A stretch of 64,000 nt of DNA from Thermodesulfobacteriota bacterium (GTDB taxonomy: Bacteria; Desulfobacterota_D; UBA1144; Nemesobacterales; CSP1-2). The notes below the pieces were generated by a model that searched no databases, was not told where the DNA came from, and worked only from the letters and a program-made list of their open reading frames with translations. Positions within the stretch are counted from its first letter, which is position 1. Each line of letters starts with the position of its first letter. The stretch spans positions 1 to 64,000 of the forward strand of contig DATMAT010000023.1 of the NCBI GenBank assembly GCA_035559815.1. Reading direction: 5' to 3'. Below are positions 1 through 8,740 of the stretch, piece after piece. Made by a program: the position numbers and the translations under genes.

Positions 1-369
1 AGGTATCACGCCAGAGTAATACTTACCGGACTTCCATCTTTAATCTCAACTTCAGGAATAGTAGAAGCCCCGGCCAGGCCAAAGGACTATTACTGGCTGA
101 AGGCCGGTTTCATACGAGCGGGGAAGGATGTAAGGGAGCTCGACCAGATTTATAAAGGAAGATTTATTGAGTACGACGACGAAAGAATCACGCCTGTTTT
201 AAAATCTTATACCCTTCAGGCTATTTTCTACGAGCTTACCGGGAGTCCTTTCTGCGATAACCCGTCGTGTTGCCTTTTTAATTCCCACTGGCAGGAGGAG
301 GTCTTAAAGACCCAGCTTGATGGAAAACTGTGTGCGGAGCATAGGAACCTTCTTTTGCGATCAGGATGA
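1..369 (+). CDS. C-terminal part of an uncharacterised protein with a Cys/His cluster (DUF6775-like)
   Basis: The frame is open from base 1 to a TGA at 367-369, so the 5' end lies outside the window. The visible 122 residues contain RPKDYYWLKAG near the start and a C-terminal cluster, FCDNPSCCLFNSHWQEE followed by LCAEH, which supplies several Cys and one His that could bind a metal. From memory this cluster resembles a family of putative metallopeptidases of unknown function (DUF6775). No catalytic motif is visible in the part present. An imperfect hairpin with a T-run follows the stop. That the frame is coding is fairly sure; the family is a guess. Confidence 0.6.
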   Translation, partial: RYHARVILTGLPSLISTSGIVEAPARPKDYYWLKAGFIRAGKDVRELDQIYKGRFIEYDDERITPVLKSYTLQAIFYELTGSPFCDNPSCCLFNSHWQEEVLKTQLDGKLCAEHRNLLLRSG

Positions 370-393
370 ACTAGACAATACTATTTTCTTCAT

Positions 394-439
394 ACAAACC
401 GAGTCGGAGACCTTCGTGTTGAGTCTCGTATTTGTTTTT
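394..439 (+). terminator. possible intrinsic terminator
   Basis: An imperfect inverted repeat (ACAAACCGAG ... CTCGTATTTGT, with inner arms GAGAC/GTCTC) ends in TTTGTTTTT, about 25 bases after the stop of the first gene. Position and T-run fit a Rho-independent terminator, but the stem has mismatches. Confidence 0.35.
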
Positions 440-514
440 AAGATATAAGTATCTAGGATTAAGTCGTGAACGAACTAACTGGATTAAGGTCAGGAAACGG
501 GTTTGTGATTCTCG

Positions 515-534
515 CCCCCCGGTTAAACCGGAGG
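515..534. repeat. copy of the CCCCGGTTAAACCGGGG palindrome
   Basis: The core CCGGTTAAACCGG occurs again inside longer palindromic elements at 14081-14130 and 33671-33720. Here only the inner arms are present. Confidence 0.55.
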
Positions 535-557
535 ATCAATCTGGAATCCGCCCTTTC

Positions 558-627
558 TGTCATCCCCGAATTCTTTTATCGGGGGTCCATAATTAAAGAC
601 TGGATTCCCGCTTACTCGGGAATGACA
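558..627. repeat. paired inverted palindromic elements
   Basis: Two related palindromes, 558-589 (TGTCATCCCCG ... CGGGGGTCCA) and 601-627 (TGGATTCCCG ... CGGGAATGACA), face each other with 11 bases between them. Their outer ends are complementary (TGTCAT/ATGACA, TCCA/TGGA), so the whole stretch could form one larger cruciform. This is a REP-like arrangement common in environmental bacterial genomes. Confidence 0.6.
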
Positions 628-718
628 ACCGGGGTGAACCCTCGCTTAAGCTTATCTGCCCACGTTTTCAGCGTGGGAGGTGAACTAACAGGGATTGCCA
701 TTTGCCCATACAGGAATA

Positions 719-757
719 ATGTAGGGAACGCATATCCTTCCTAAGGACAGGTATGCG
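719..757. repeat. degenerate copy of the GGAACGCATA palindrome family
   Basis: GTAGGGAACGCATAT and GTATGCGTTT flank an inner CCTTCCTAAGG segment. The perfect copy is at 28839-28868 and another partial copy at 9800-9824. Confidence 0.5.
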
Positions 758-777
758 TTTCTTATCAATTTGTTGTT

Positions 778-1587
778 TTAAGCCCGGGCTTGCTCCTGAA
801 GTATGCTTACTGCCACCTCCGCCGCTTTCTTCCCGGAGAGAAGCATTCCGCCGAAGGTCGGCCCCATTCTGGGCAGTCCGTATGTGCTGTTTACGGCCAT
901 TCCGCAGGCAATCAAGCCGGGATGAACCTCACCGGTATATTCAACAAGCGCGTCCTCGGATTTTTCCACCCACATGGAACCATGCCCCGGTAATTTCTTG
1001 AAAAGGCCTTGCTTTGCCAGTCTAGATACCAGGTAGGCATCATGGCCGGTAGCGTCTATAACCAGTTTTGCCTCAAGCGCTATTGGGTCGAGGCAGGTAA
1101 TCTCCTTTGGCATGTTGGAAATCGGGGTCCAGTTTACGACCACGCCGGCTACCCGGCCGTTTTCCCGGTAAACCAGGTCGTCAAACATGGTCATGTTGGC
1201 GACCTTCATCCCTGCTTCGCATGCCGTAGCGATTAACTTCGAGCAGGCATAGGGGCCGTCAGCCACGTAAAGGCCGTCGGAGACCTCTTTGTAGGGCACC
1301 TCTATCTCATCCAAAACCTTCTGTCCAGGGTCCCTTACCGTGATTTTATTCATCAGATATCCGCCTATCCAGAAACCGCCGCCGAGGTAATTCATTCTCT
1401 CTACCAGGAGGACTTTATATCTCTTTTTGGCGATGTCCTTAGCTGCAACCAAGCCGCTGGGGCCTCCGCCTACAATTATCACGTCGCTGGTTACGTAATC
1501 TGAGAACTCCTTTGAAAATTCATCTACAATGGCTCTGGTAATCTCTTTTTCCCCGACCGGAGCAAAAAGCCCTTGTTTCTCAGCCAT
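778..1587 (-). CDS. thi4: thiamine thiazole synthase, Thi4 family
   Basis: Thi4 enzymes build the thiazole moiety of thiamine (ADP-thiazole) from NAD and glycine. The 269-residue protein has the dinucleotide-binding Gly-rich loop VGGGPSG (residues 39-45) and an acidic end to the second strand ([10 protein letters not shown]). It also has NWTPISN, DATGHDA (178-184) and [20 protein letters not shown] near the C-terminus, all typical of the family. In yeast Thi4 a Cys in a CMDP context donates the sulfur and is used up; methanogen enzymes have His there and use sulfide. This protein reads TCLDP with Cys165 at that place, so it looks like the single-turnover type. The start is supported by GGGAGG about 8 bases upstream. 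No neighbouring thi genes and no TPP riboswitch are visible. Confidence 0.93.
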   Translation of the reverse strand: MAEKQGLFAPVGEKEITRAIVDEFSKEFSDYVTSDVIIVGGGPSGLVAAKDIAKKRYKVLLVERMNYLGGGFWIGGYLMNKITVRDPGQKVLDEIEVPYKEVSDGLYVADGPYACSKLIATACEAGMKVANMTMFDDLVYRENGRVAGVVVNWTPISNMPKEITCLDPIALEAKLVIDATGHDAYLVSRLAKQGLFKKLPGHGSMWVEKSEDALVEYTGEVHPGLIACGMAVNSTYGLPRMGPTFGGMLLSGKKAAEVAVSILQEQARA

Positions 1588-2037
1588 ATCTTAAACTACC
1601 TCCCTTTAAATTTATAATCCCCCGTAATTTGTCATGGGGTTGCACCGTACTGTCAATTGCTTCCTGCTGTCATTTCGACTCCTTCGCTATGCTCAGAGTC
1701 TGTCCCGAGCGAAGCGTAGGAATAAACTCCGGGAGAAATCTTATCATAGGGTCATTTCAAGATTCCTCGCCATTACTCAACCTCTAACCAGGATAAGGTT
1801 TAGTATGGCACCTTCTATCCGATTGTCCCGTCTATTTGTTTCTTGCAATGACAGTAGAAACGGTATAACTACAAGAGCGTTAACTCGCTCTATTGTGTTA
1901 ATCTATCATAAATGGGGTGTCCGTCAATAGTTATGGTCATACCAAACAACCCACCTCAGTTCTAAGGACCCTAGTCAGTTTCCGATTTATAGGTTAACTT
2001 TATCGGACTTCAAAAAACAAGGTGCCAGGAGGTTGAG
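1588..2037. other. intergenic region with degenerate repeat fragments
   Basis: Contains the ribosome-binding region of thi4 and a stretch at about 1670-1720 (CTTCGCTATGCTCAGAGTC...GAGCGAAGCGTAGG) that resembles a fragment near 11934-11982. I see no gene. The frame at 1634-1930 crosses these repeat fragments and has no protein-like composition. Confidence 0.5.
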
Positions 2038-2871
2038 ATGAAGGAGTATTGGAAAGTATTTTTAGTTTTTCTTTTAGTTATTACGTTAGGCCGGTTAGGG
2101 GAGGCGCACGCCGGGTTTATCATGGAGCAGGTGGCCTACAAAAAGGGTGATTCGGCCAGGAAAAAGGGCAAGATTTTTATTAATGACAATAAAATCAAGT
2201 TCGTCGAGGAGCAGAACGGACAAGCTGTGGCCATATTCGACTTGAACACCGGGGAGATGATTCAGATAGATAATCAAGGAAAAAGATACATAGTCACCAC
2301 TCCCAAGGAATATTTTAATTTCATTCAAGAGATGACCAATCGGATGAAGAGCGAATTGGAGAAGCAGCTTTCCCAGCTTCCACCTGAGGATAGGGCCAGG
2401 GCCGAGGAGATGATGAAAGCCCAGGGGATGACTCTTCCCGGAGAAACAAACACGCCCAAGAAGATAACCTTGAAGAAAACGGATGCGACGGAGACGATAG
2501 CGGGCTATAAATCTAAGAAGTACGAAATTTACGAAGACGGCAAGCTTAGCGAAGAGATCTGGATAAGCAATGACATTAAGTTCGAAGAAGAGCTGGATAT
2601 GAAGAAGATGGCCAGTTATATGAGTGAGATAAAAAAGATAAGCGAACGGGCTGGCCTACAATATTCCGGCTTGGATGAACGAGAAAGGATATTCAAAGAA
2701 ATATATGAATCCGGTTTCCCCACCAGGTCGGTGGATTATTCCTCTGACAACACCCTCTATATAGAGGAGATAGTCAAGATCAACGAAGCGGAGCTGTCGG
2801 ATAGCGAGTTCCAGCCCCCGGCCGGTTATAAAAAGATCACCCTTCAGGAGATGATACAAACGGGTAGATGA
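2038..2871 (+). CDS. exported protein with DUF4412-like domain
   Basis: The N-terminus is a signal peptide: KEYWKVF, then a hydrophobic run VFLLVITLG, then GEAHAG as the likely cleavage region. The mature part starts with a stretch like the DUF4412 family: a reporter-like beta structure with GKIFINDNKIKF, IFDLNTGEMIQID and YIVTTPKEYF. This is followed by a charged helical segment (about residues 100-130) and ETIAGYKSKKYEIYEDGK, a phrase usual in this family. No catalytic motif is visible. It is probably periplasmic, function unknown. GGAGG lies seven bases before the ATG. A hairpin element (2877-2904) separates it from the convergent rplI. Confidence 0.75.
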   Translation: MKEYWKVFLVFLLVITLGRLGEAHAGFIMEQVAYKKGDSARKKGKIFINDNKIKFVEEQNGQAVAIFDLNTGEMIQIDNQGKRYIVTTPKEYFNFIQEMTNRMKSELEKQLSQLPPEDRARAEEMMKAQGMTLPGETNTPKKITLKKTDATETIAGYKSKKYEIYEDGKLSEEIWISNDIKFEEELDMKKMASYMSEIKKISERAGLQYSGLDERERIFKEIYESGFPTRSVDYSSDNTLYIEEIVKINEAELSDSEFQPPAGYKKITLQEMIQTGR

Positions 2872-2876
2872 ATAAT

Positions 2877-2904
2877 GTAGGGGTTCAAATTTTTGAGCCC
2901 CTAC
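2877..2904. repeat. hairpin element of the GTAGGGG...CCCCTAC family
   Basis: Arms GTAGGGGTTCAAA and TTGAGCCCCTAC close over a short AT loop between two convergent genes. Related elements with the same ends lie at 3393-3421, 10363-10391 and 26290-26316. It may stop transcription from both sides, though no clear T-run follows. Confidence 0.55.
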
Positions 2905-2924
2905 CAGAAAGCAAATTTACGAAT

Positions 2925-3374
2925 TTAATCTTCTTCTCTCACTACCTCAACCTTGATACTCGCGCCCACATTTGAATGAAGTTTTATACGGACATCATAG
3001 GTCCCGAGTGTTTTAATCGGTGCGTCGAGCTCTATGTCCTTCCTGGAGATTTCGAATCCTAGTTTAGCCAGGGCATCGGATATGTTCTGAGAAGTCACCG
3101 AGCCGAATAATCTATCTTCCTCTCCTACCTTAGCCGGGATTGTACAGGTGACACCCTGGAGCTTGGAAGCCAGGCTTTCCGCCTCAGCTTTGGCTTTCTC
3201 CTCTTTTTTCTTCAGAACCTGTCTCTGCTGTTCCCAGAGTTTTAGGTTTCCCGGTGTTGCTTCGACCGCTAGTTTTCTAGGAAGAAGGTAGTTTCTGGCC
3301 AGTCCCTTTTTAACCTCCTTTACTTCTCCCTTTTTACCAAAGGGCTCGACGTCGTCTATAAGGATTACTTTCAT
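2925..3374 (-). CDS. rplI: 50S ribosomal protein bL9
   Basis: A component of the large ribosomal subunit that binds 23S rRNA. The 149-residue length is standard. The N-terminal domain shows MKVILIDDVEPFGKKGEVKEVKKGLARNY with the usual NYLLPRKLA, then a long charged connecting helix (about residues 40-75), then the C-terminal domain with GEEDRLFGSVTSQNI. GGAGG precedes the ATG. Last gene of the rpsF-rpsR-rplI run, with a palindromic element in the 69-base gap before it. Confidence 0.97.
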   Translation of the reverse strand: MKVILIDDVEPFGKKGEVKEVKKGLARNYLLPRKLAVEATPGNLKLWEQQRQVLKKKEEKAKAEAESLASKLQGVTCTIPAKVGEEDRLFGSVTSQNISDALAKLGFEISRKDIELDAPIKTLGTYDVRIKLHSNVGASIKVEVVREED

Positions 3375-3392
3375 TGTTGCCTCCTGAACGTA

Positions 3393-3421
3393 GTAGGGGC
3401 GACTCGCCGGGTCACCCCTAC
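3393..3421. repeat. palindromic repeat, GTAGGGGCG...CACCCCTAC
   Basis: An imperfect palindrome with a GCCGGG centre lies between rpsR and rplI. The same type, with compensating base changes in the arms, occurs at 10363-10391 (GTAGAGACGACCC / GGGTCGTCTCTAC). Confidence 0.65.
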
Positions 3422-3443
3422 AATTGTTGTTAATAACGGGAAA

Positions 3444-3680
3444 TCAATGAAGAACCGTGAACGGAAGTAGAGCCATAACCCGGGCTCGCTTTATGGCCGA
3501 CGCTAGCTCTCTTTGATGATATGCACAGAGTCCGGTGGTTCTTCTGGGTAATATCTTCTTTCTCTCGGTTATAAATTGGGAAAGCAGGTCGGTGTTCTTA
3601 TAATCTATCTCCGCTGTCTCCGTGCAGAATTTGCATACCTTCTTTCGGGTGAAAAATTTTTTTTCTTTGGTAGTTTCCAT
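3444..3680 (-). CDS. rpsR: 30S ribosomal protein bS18
   Basis: A small-subunit protein that pairs with bS6. The 78 residues contain the family core: [34 protein letters not shown] and [13 protein letters not shown]. It keeps a possible zinc site, C16-x2-C19 with C52-x2-H55, so it is a metal-binding (C+) version of S18. AAGGAGG lies upstream of the ATG. It sits 16 bases after rpsF; no ssb lies between them, unlike in many bacteria. Confidence 0.96.
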   Translation of the reverse strand: METTKEKKFFTRKKVCKFCTETAEIDYKNTDLLSQFITERKKILPRRTTGLCAYHQRELASAIKRARVMALLPFTVLH

Positions 3681-3696
3681 GGTTTTGTAGGCCTCC

Positions 3697-4041
3697 TTAA
3701 ACGGACTGTGTTTCCGAAACTGGTTTGTCTTTTAAAGCCGCTTCCTCTTTTATCCTCAGAGTGACGAACCTGAGCACATCGGTGTTAAGGAACTTGAAGT
3801 TCTTTTCAAGCTCGGCCACCACGCCCGGAAGCGCCTTGTAAACCAAGATGTAGTAGATGCCCTTGGAGTAATTATTGACCCTGTAAGCAAGGTTTCTTTC
3901 GGCCCATTTATCCGACTTGAAAACCTCTCCTTCATGGTTAGAGATTACATCATTTATCCTTGCCTGCACCTTAGCCAGTTCATCATCGGTAAGGTCAGGC
4001 CGGGTAAGATAGAGCGTTTCGTAATAATTTAGCTTTGACAT
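3697..4041 (-). CDS. rpsF: 30S ribosomal protein bS6
   Basis: Small-subunit protein, partner of bS18. The sequence from [18 protein letters not shown] through [21 protein letters not shown] and LKFL-type helix is standard. I start it at 4041 because CGGAGG stands eight bases before that ATG and because the usual family N-terminus begins there; an in-frame start at 4077 would add 12 untypical residues. First gene of the S6-S18-L9 run, 53 bases downstream of ychF on the same strand. Confidence 0.96.
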   Translation of the reverse strand: MSKLNYYETLYLTRPDLTDDELAKVQARINDVISNHEGEVFKSDKWAERNLAYRVNNYSKGIYYILVYKALPGVVAELEKNFKFLNTDVLRFVTLRIKEEAALKDKPVSETQSV

Positions 4042-4094
4042 TACTTGCCTCCGTTTTGGACTTCCGACCCGGAGCAAAGGCGCCGTGTAACGGA

Positions 4095-5183
4095 TTAATT
4101 TTTGAACCTAAAATATACCATATCTTTATCCTGAATTTGATATTCTTTGCCCTCTATTCTTAAAAGCCCTAGTTCTCTTACTTTGGCGTCCGAGCCGCAT
4201 CTTATAAAATCCTGGTAAGATACCACCTCCGCTTTGATAAACCCCTTTTCAAAATCGCTATGGATTTTACCGGCAGCCTGGGGGGCTTTGGTCCCGCGTT
4301 TTACGCTCCAGGCCCTGAGTTCCACCCCGTTTGTGGTGTAGAAAGTGACCAGGTCAAGCAGCTTGTAGGCCGCTTTAACCAGCCTTTTGAGCCCGGATTC
4401 GTCTAAACCCATCTCCCTCAGGAACTCTCGGGCCTCTTCCTCAGGAAGCTCGGCTATCTCAGCCTCTAATTTGCCGTAGATTGCAACCGGCTCTGTATTG
4501 TCTTCTTCTGCTATCTTCCTCAGGGCTTCTATGTGTGCTTCATTCCCGTCCTTTTCCTGAAGATTAGCCACATAAAGAACGGGCTTGGCTGTGAGCAGGT
4601 TAAGCTCGTTCAGCATCCTTTCCTCCGCCTCGTTTTGTGCCGGGAAGAGCCTCGCCGCTTTTCCCCTGGCGATTTGTTCCTTCATCCGTTCGAGAAAACC
4701 GTATTCCGCCTGCGCCTCCTTGCTTCCTGATTTAGCTACCTTTTCTACCTTCTCTATCCTTCTCTCCAGGGTTTCCAGGTCAGCCAGCAAAAGCTCGAGA
4801 TTTATTACTTCCACATCACGTCTTGGGTCTATATTCTCGAAAACATGGGCTATGCCCGATTCAAAACACCTTACCACATGTACGATAGCATCTACTTCTC
4901 TGATCTGCCCTAGGAACCTATTTCCAAGCCCTTCTCCCTGACTCGCTCCTTTGACCAGCCCGGCGATATCGATGAACTTAAGGGTGCTGGGTACCAACTT
5001 CTCCGGCTTTATAATCTCGGAAAGACGGAGAAGCACCTCATCCGGAATATTTACTATGCCCACGTTTGGCTCTATGGTGGTAAATGGGTAATTTGCTACA
5101 AGAGCCTTGGCCGAGGTTAAGGCGTTAAATATGGTTGATTTCCCGGCGTTGGGGAGACCTACAATGCCACAGCTAAGACCCAT
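4095..5183 (-). CDS. ychF: redox-regulated ATPase/GTPase YchF (Obg family)
   Basis: YchF binds ATP rather than GTP, associates with ribosomes and is linked to stress responses. The 362-residue protein has the P-loop GLPNAGKST (about residues 8-16), the switch region YPFTTIEPNVG, the DIAGLVKGASQGEGLGN motif and a C-terminal TGS domain (VELRAWSVKRGTKAPQAAGKIHSDFEKGFIKAEV). The family's NxxE-type specificity region NLQEKDG is present (about 212-218). It lies between hppA and rpsF; pth is usually its direct neighbour, but here hppA intervenes. Confidence 0.96.
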   Translation of the reverse strand: MGLSCGIVGLPNAGKSTIFNALTSAKALVANYPFTTIEPNVGIVNIPDEVLLRLSEIIKPEKLVPSTLKFIDIAGLVKGASQGEGLGNRFLGQIREVDAIVHVVRCFESGIAHVFENIDPRRDVEVINLELLLADLETLERRIEKVEKVAKSGSKEAQAEYGFLERMKEQIARGKAARLFPAQNEAEERMLNELNLLTAKPVLYVANLQEKDGNEAHIEALRKIAEEDNTEPVAIYGKLEAEIAELPEEEAREFLREMGLDESGLKRLVKAAYKLLDLVTFYTTNGVELRAWSVKRGTKAPQAAGKIHSDFEKGFIKAEVVSYQDFIRCGSDAKVRELGLLRIEGKEYQIQDKDMVYFRFKN

Positions 5184-5363
5184 TTCTATCCGACCTTGTG
5201 GCTAACCAGTTGGCCACGAATTTACACGGTAATAATGATGCACGATGCATGATTTATGGCACATGGAAGTTATACCCATCTTCTATCGTGTATCCTGCAT
5301 CTTGTTTATTTTCACTGGCATCAATTTGCGTTGGCTTGGGGCCGGATAATTACGCCCTACTTG

Positions 5364-7415
5364 CTAGATCAAAAGAGGCGCGACTACCAGTGACACGATG
5401 GACATGAGCTTTATGAGAATATTCATCGCCGGTCCCGAAGTATCCTTAAACGGGTCTCCGACGGTGTCTCCGACTACCGCCGCCTTATGAGGGTCCGATC
5501 CTTTCCCCCCCAGATTCCCTTCTTCGATGTATTTCTTGGCATTATCCCACGCCCCGCCTGAATTTGCCATCATCAGCGCCAACATGACGCCGGTCACGAC
5601 CGCTCCGGCCAGGAATCCACCCAAGGCTTCCCTCCCCAAGATAAAGCCGATTATGAGAGGGCTGATTATCGCGATAACCCCCGGGATTATCATTTCCCTG
5701 AGCGCCGCGTCTGTGCTAATTGCCACGCAGGATGCGTAGTCCGGTTTGGCATCCCCGGAGCCTTCGAGAAGACCGGTTATCTCTTTGAACTGCCTTCTTA
5801 CCTCTGCCACCATCTTCTGCGCTGTCCTTCCCACTGCTCCCATGGTCAGCGCTCCGAGGAGGAAAGGAACCGTGCCGCCGAGCAGCATTCCGGCTACGAC
5901 CTTGCTGTTCGTAAGGTCTATAACGTTCAGTCCGACTGCCTTTGTGTAAGCGGCGAATAGAGCCAGTGCGGCAAGGGCGGCAGAACCGATGGCAAAGCCC
6001 TTTCCGATGGCGGCTGTGGTGTTTCCAAGGGAGTCCAGTTTATCCGTGATTTTCCTGACATCATGCCCGAGCCCGGACATCTCTGAAATCCCTCCGGCGT
6101 TATCGGCCACCGGCCCGTATGCATCCACGGACATGGTAATTCCTATCGTTGCCAACATGCTCACCGAGGCGATGCCTATTCCGTAAAGACCGGCAAAGGC
6201 ATAGGAGAGCCCGATAGCAATGGCTATGGTAATTACCGGAAGCGTTGTGCTAATCATTCCCACGGATAATCCTTCGATTATGTTGGTAGCCACACCGGTC
6301 TTGGATGCTTCGGCTATCTTCTTTATGGGAGAACCGGACGTGTAATACTCCGTGAAAAGGCCGATGGCGATCCCGGCGACCAGCCCGAGCACTGCTGCGC
6401 CATAGATTCCCAGAGCCTGTCCGAATGGAATTCCATCGACCAATGCCGCTATAAGTATGATTATGAGAGAGGCGGCAAGATAGATTCCGCCGGTATAAAA
6501 GGTGGCCCGCCTCAGGACGAGTTGAGGGTCCAGGTCCTTGAACCACTCGACGCTCTTTCCACCGATAGCCGAGGCGGCGGTTCCAATAACAATAAGGACT
6601 ATGGGCAGAGACATGAGGGCTATTTGGTGGCTCTCCATCCCGGCGGCAATCACGATTGTGGCTATAACGCCGGCAACGTAGGATTCAAACAGGTCCGCCC
6701 CCATTCCGGCTACGTCGCCCACGTTGTCACCGACGTTATCGGCTATCGTGGCCGGGTTTCTGGGGTCGTCCTCCGGGATTCCAGCCTCTACCTTTCCGAC
6801 AAGGTCTGCTCCTACATCCGCGCCCTTGGTATAGATTCCTCCTCCTACCCTGGCAAAAAGCGCAACCGAGCTAGCGCCCATTCCGAACCCTCCGATTATG
6901 CCGGCAAAGTTCTGGACAAAGGTCATGAGAGCAGTAGATTCGGTGGGGTTGTCCGGGAGTCCTATCCCAATGGCATAAGCTACAGCCAGGCCCAGAAGGC
7001 CGAGGCCGGCGACGGATAAACCCATGACGCTTCCGCCTTTGAATGCGACGGTGAGCGCTCTTCCCTGGCCCTCTGTTGCCGCGGCCTGAGAGGTTCTTAC
7101 ATTGGCTTTTGTAGCCGCTTTCATACCGAAAAAGCCCGCGGCCATGGAACAAACTGCCCCCCCTAGGTAGGCTACTCCAGCCCAAATACCTATGAAGATA
7201 GAAAGTAGAATAAACAAAACAAGCACGAAAATTGCTATTATTCTGTACTCCCTCCTCAGGAACACCATGGCTCCCTCGTGTATAGCTGAGGAAATCTCCC
7301 TCATCTTATCGGTGCCGTCCGGCAGCGACCTAATCTCCCTGTATGTGAGGTAGGCATATCCCAGTACTACCAAAGCGACAATGGGCCCAAGAAGGGCAGC
7401 AATTACCTCGTTCAT
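5364..7415 (-). CDS. hppA: membrane-bound ion-pumping pyrophosphatase (K+-dependent type)
   Basis: Splits cytoplasmic pyrophosphate and pumps H+ or Na+ across the inner membrane. 683 residues, about 16 membrane segments. The PPi-binding motif [11 protein letters not shown] and the following [19 protein letters not shown] are intact, as is the C-terminal [17 protein letters not shown]. At the place that tells the two subfamilies apart it reads [14 protein letters not shown]: Ala (not Lys) and Gly match the K+-dependent group. Whether it moves Na+ or H+ cannot be read safely. AAGGAGG precedes the ATG. It is inserted between pth and ychF in an otherwise conserved block, 25 bases after pth, and may use pyrophosphate released by the biosynthetic genes. 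Confidence 0.96.
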   Translation of the reverse strand: MNEVIAALLGPIVALVVLGYAYLTYREIRSLPDGTDKMREISSAIHEGAMVFLRREYRIIAIFVLVLFILLSIFIGIWAGVAYLGGAVCSMAAGFFGMKAATKANVRTSQAAATEGQGRALTVAFKGGSVMGLSVAGLGLLGLAVAYAIGIGLPDNPTESTALMTFVQNFAGIIGGFGMGASSVALFARVGGGIYTKGADVGADLVGKVEAGIPEDDPRNPATIADNVGDNVGDVAGMGADLFESYVAGVIATIVIAAGMESHQIALMSLPIVLIVIGTAASAIGGKSVEWFKDLDPQLVLRRATFYTGGIYLAASLIIILIAALVDGIPFGQALGIYGAAVLGLVAGIAIGLFTEYYTSGSPIKKIAEASKTGVATNIIEGLSVGMISTTLPVITIAIAIGLSYAFAGLYGIGIASVSMLATIGITMSVDAYGPVADNAGGISEMSGLGHDVRKITDKLDSLGNTTAAIGKGFAIGSAALAALALFAAYTKAVGLNVIDLTNSKVVAGMLLGGTVPFLLGALTMGAVGRTAQKMVAEVRRQFKEITGLLEGSGDAKPDYASCVAISTDAALREMIIPGVIAIISPLIIGFILGREALGGFLAGAVVTGVMLALMMANSGGAWDNAKKYIEEGNLGGKGSDPHKAAVVGDTVGDPFKDTSGPAMNILIKLMSIVSLVVAPLLI

Positions 7416-7440
7416 GATTTATCTATCCTCCTTTTGATTT

Positions 7441-8043
7441 TTATTCGGAACTTGCCCGGTCGAGTAAATGCGGACTATCATTTTTTTTATTAAACTTATT
7501 CATGGCACTCTCCACTCCCCTGGTGATTATCTCCAAGACGGCGTCGGCCGCTCTATTGACCATAACTTCTAATATGCTGGTTTCCTCTTTCGTAAAGTGC
7601 GATAGAACATGGCTTACCGTTTTGGATTTCTCTTCGGGCTTGCCAATTCCCACTCTCACCCTCACAAAGTTATCATCTCCGAGATGAGCTATTATGGATT
7701 CAATTCCTTTATGCCCGGCGCTACCCCCGCCCAACCTGATCTTTAAATTCCCGAGCGGCAGATCCATCTCATCGTAGACCACTATAATGTCCTGTGCCGC
7801 TAATTTAAAAAACTCTGCTGCCTGGGAGACCGACTGACCGCTCCTGTTCATGTATGTCTGGGGCTTGAGAAGTAGGAGTTTTTTCTCTCCATGCACTACT
7901 TCACCGTAAAGGGCGGTAAAGCCCTTCTTGTTGAGGGTTGCCCCAATCCTGGCAGCAACCTCGTCAACCACCATAAAGCCAAGATTGTGTTTTGAGCGGG
8001 AATACGCTTTTCCGGGGTTGCCTAAGCCTACGACTAAAATCAT
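7441..8043 (-). CDS. pth: peptidyl-tRNA hydrolase
   Basis: Releases tRNA from peptidyl-tRNAs that fall off the ribosome. 200 residues, the usual length. It starts MILVVGLGNPGKAYSRSKHNLGFMVVD, which contains the substrate-binding Asn and the catalytic His20 of the family. Further signatures are LLLKPQTYMNRSGQSV and VVYDEMDLPLGNLKIRLGGGSAGHKG. It begins six bases after the ctc stop, so translation is probably coupled. Confidence 0.97.
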   Translation of the reverse strand: MILVVGLGNPGKAYSRSKHNLGFMVVDEVAARIGATLNKKGFTALYGEVVHGEKKLLLLKPQTYMNRSGQSVSQAAEFFKLAAQDIIVVYDEMDLPLGNLKIRLGGGSAGHKGIESIIAHLGDDNFVRVRVGIGKPEEKSKTVSHVLSHFTKEETSILEVMVNRAADAVLEIITRGVESAMNKFNKKNDSPHLLDRASSE

Positions 8044-8049
8044 CCTTAT

Positions 8050-8703
8050 TTATTCCTCTTCCCCCTCCTTGGCCTCTGCTTCGGCTCCAGCCTGGGCGGC
8101 AGCCTCTTCGGTCGGGGCTGGTGCCACTACCTCTTCCACAGTAGGTGAGAGGATTGTCACTATGGTTTCATCCGGCTCGTGCAGCACGGTGACATTTTCG
8201 GATATGGTTAAATCGCCGATATGTATAGAGTCACCGATTCCCAGGTTTGATACGTCAACCTCTATATAGTTGGGGATGTCCGCCGGCAGACACTCAATTT
8301 CTATCTCCCTGAGTATTTCCTCAAGTATTCCTCCTGACTTAACCCCTTCTGCCTTGCCCATGATCCTCACCGGCACCTTCACCGTCAATTTTTCCTTCAT
8401 GAGGACCTCTTGAAAATCGAAGTGGAGGGGACGGCTGGTAAGGTAGTCGAACTGGATATCGCGAAGAAGGGCTAGCTTGGTAATTTCTTCACCGTCGTCC
8501 TTTATATGAAGCTCAAGCAGGGTGTTCTCCCCGGCCTCTGTGGAGAGGGCTTTTTTAAACTCTGTCAGGTTAACTACTATGGGGATGGGTTCCGTTTCTC
8601 TTCCGTAAACTATGGCCGGAACGGCTCCTTCCTTTCTCACCTTTCTCGCCGCGCTCTTTCCCACTCCCTCCCTTTTTTTAACGACCAAGGTACTCTGTGC
8701 CAT
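8050..8703 (-). CDS. ctc: ribosomal protein bL25 with TL5/Ctc C-terminal domain
   Basis: 5S-rRNA-binding protein of the large subunit. The first ~95 residues are the L25 domain (GAVPAIVYGRETEPIPIVV, LRDIQFDYLTSRPLHFDFQEV). Residues ~100-190 are the Ctc/TL5 C-terminal domain (KVPVRIMGKAEGVKSGGILEEILREIEIECLPADIPNYIEVDVS). An acidic Ala/Glu-rich tail ends it. GGAG lies before the ATG. Order prs-ctc-pth is the classic bacterial arrangement. Confidence 0.96.
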   Translation of the reverse strand: MAQSTLVVKKREGVGKSAARKVRKEGAVPAIVYGRETEPIPIVVNLTEFKKALSTEAGENTLLELHIKDDGEEITKLALLRDIQFDYLTSRPLHFDFQEVLMKEKLTVKVPVRIMGKAEGVKSGGILEEILREIEIECLPADIPNYIEVDVSNLGIGDSIHIGDLTISENVTVLHEPDETIVTILSPTVEEVVAPAPTEEAAAQAGAEAEAKEGEEE

Positions 8704-8740
8704 GTCTAAACTCCTGGATGTTTATAGTTTTTTGGTTGAA

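Larger units (their letters stand above)
370..777. other. intergenic stretch made largely of short palindromic repeats
   Basis: No convincing gene. The open frame at 466-744 runs through palindromic repeats and is not credible as protein. The stretch holds a possible terminator (394-439), a GGTTAAACC palindrome (515-534), a pair of inverted elements (558-627) and one copy of the GGAACGCATA palindrome family (719-757). Confidence 0.6.

Noticed and set aside
466-744. 92-codon plus-strand frame
   Set aside because: It runs through three palindromic elements and has no protein-like composition or Shine-Dalgarno.
1588-1700. TPP riboswitch before thi4
   Set aside because: I searched for the conserved CTGAGA and ACCTGA parts on the minus strand and did not find them in this leader.
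2877-2904. tRNA T-arm-like GGTTCAAAT
   Set aside because: It is one arm of a hairpin with GAGCCCC; no acceptor stem or anticodon arm surrounds it.
6522-7019. 165-codon frame opposite hppA
   Set aside because: Antisense shadow of a strongly conserved membrane enzyme.
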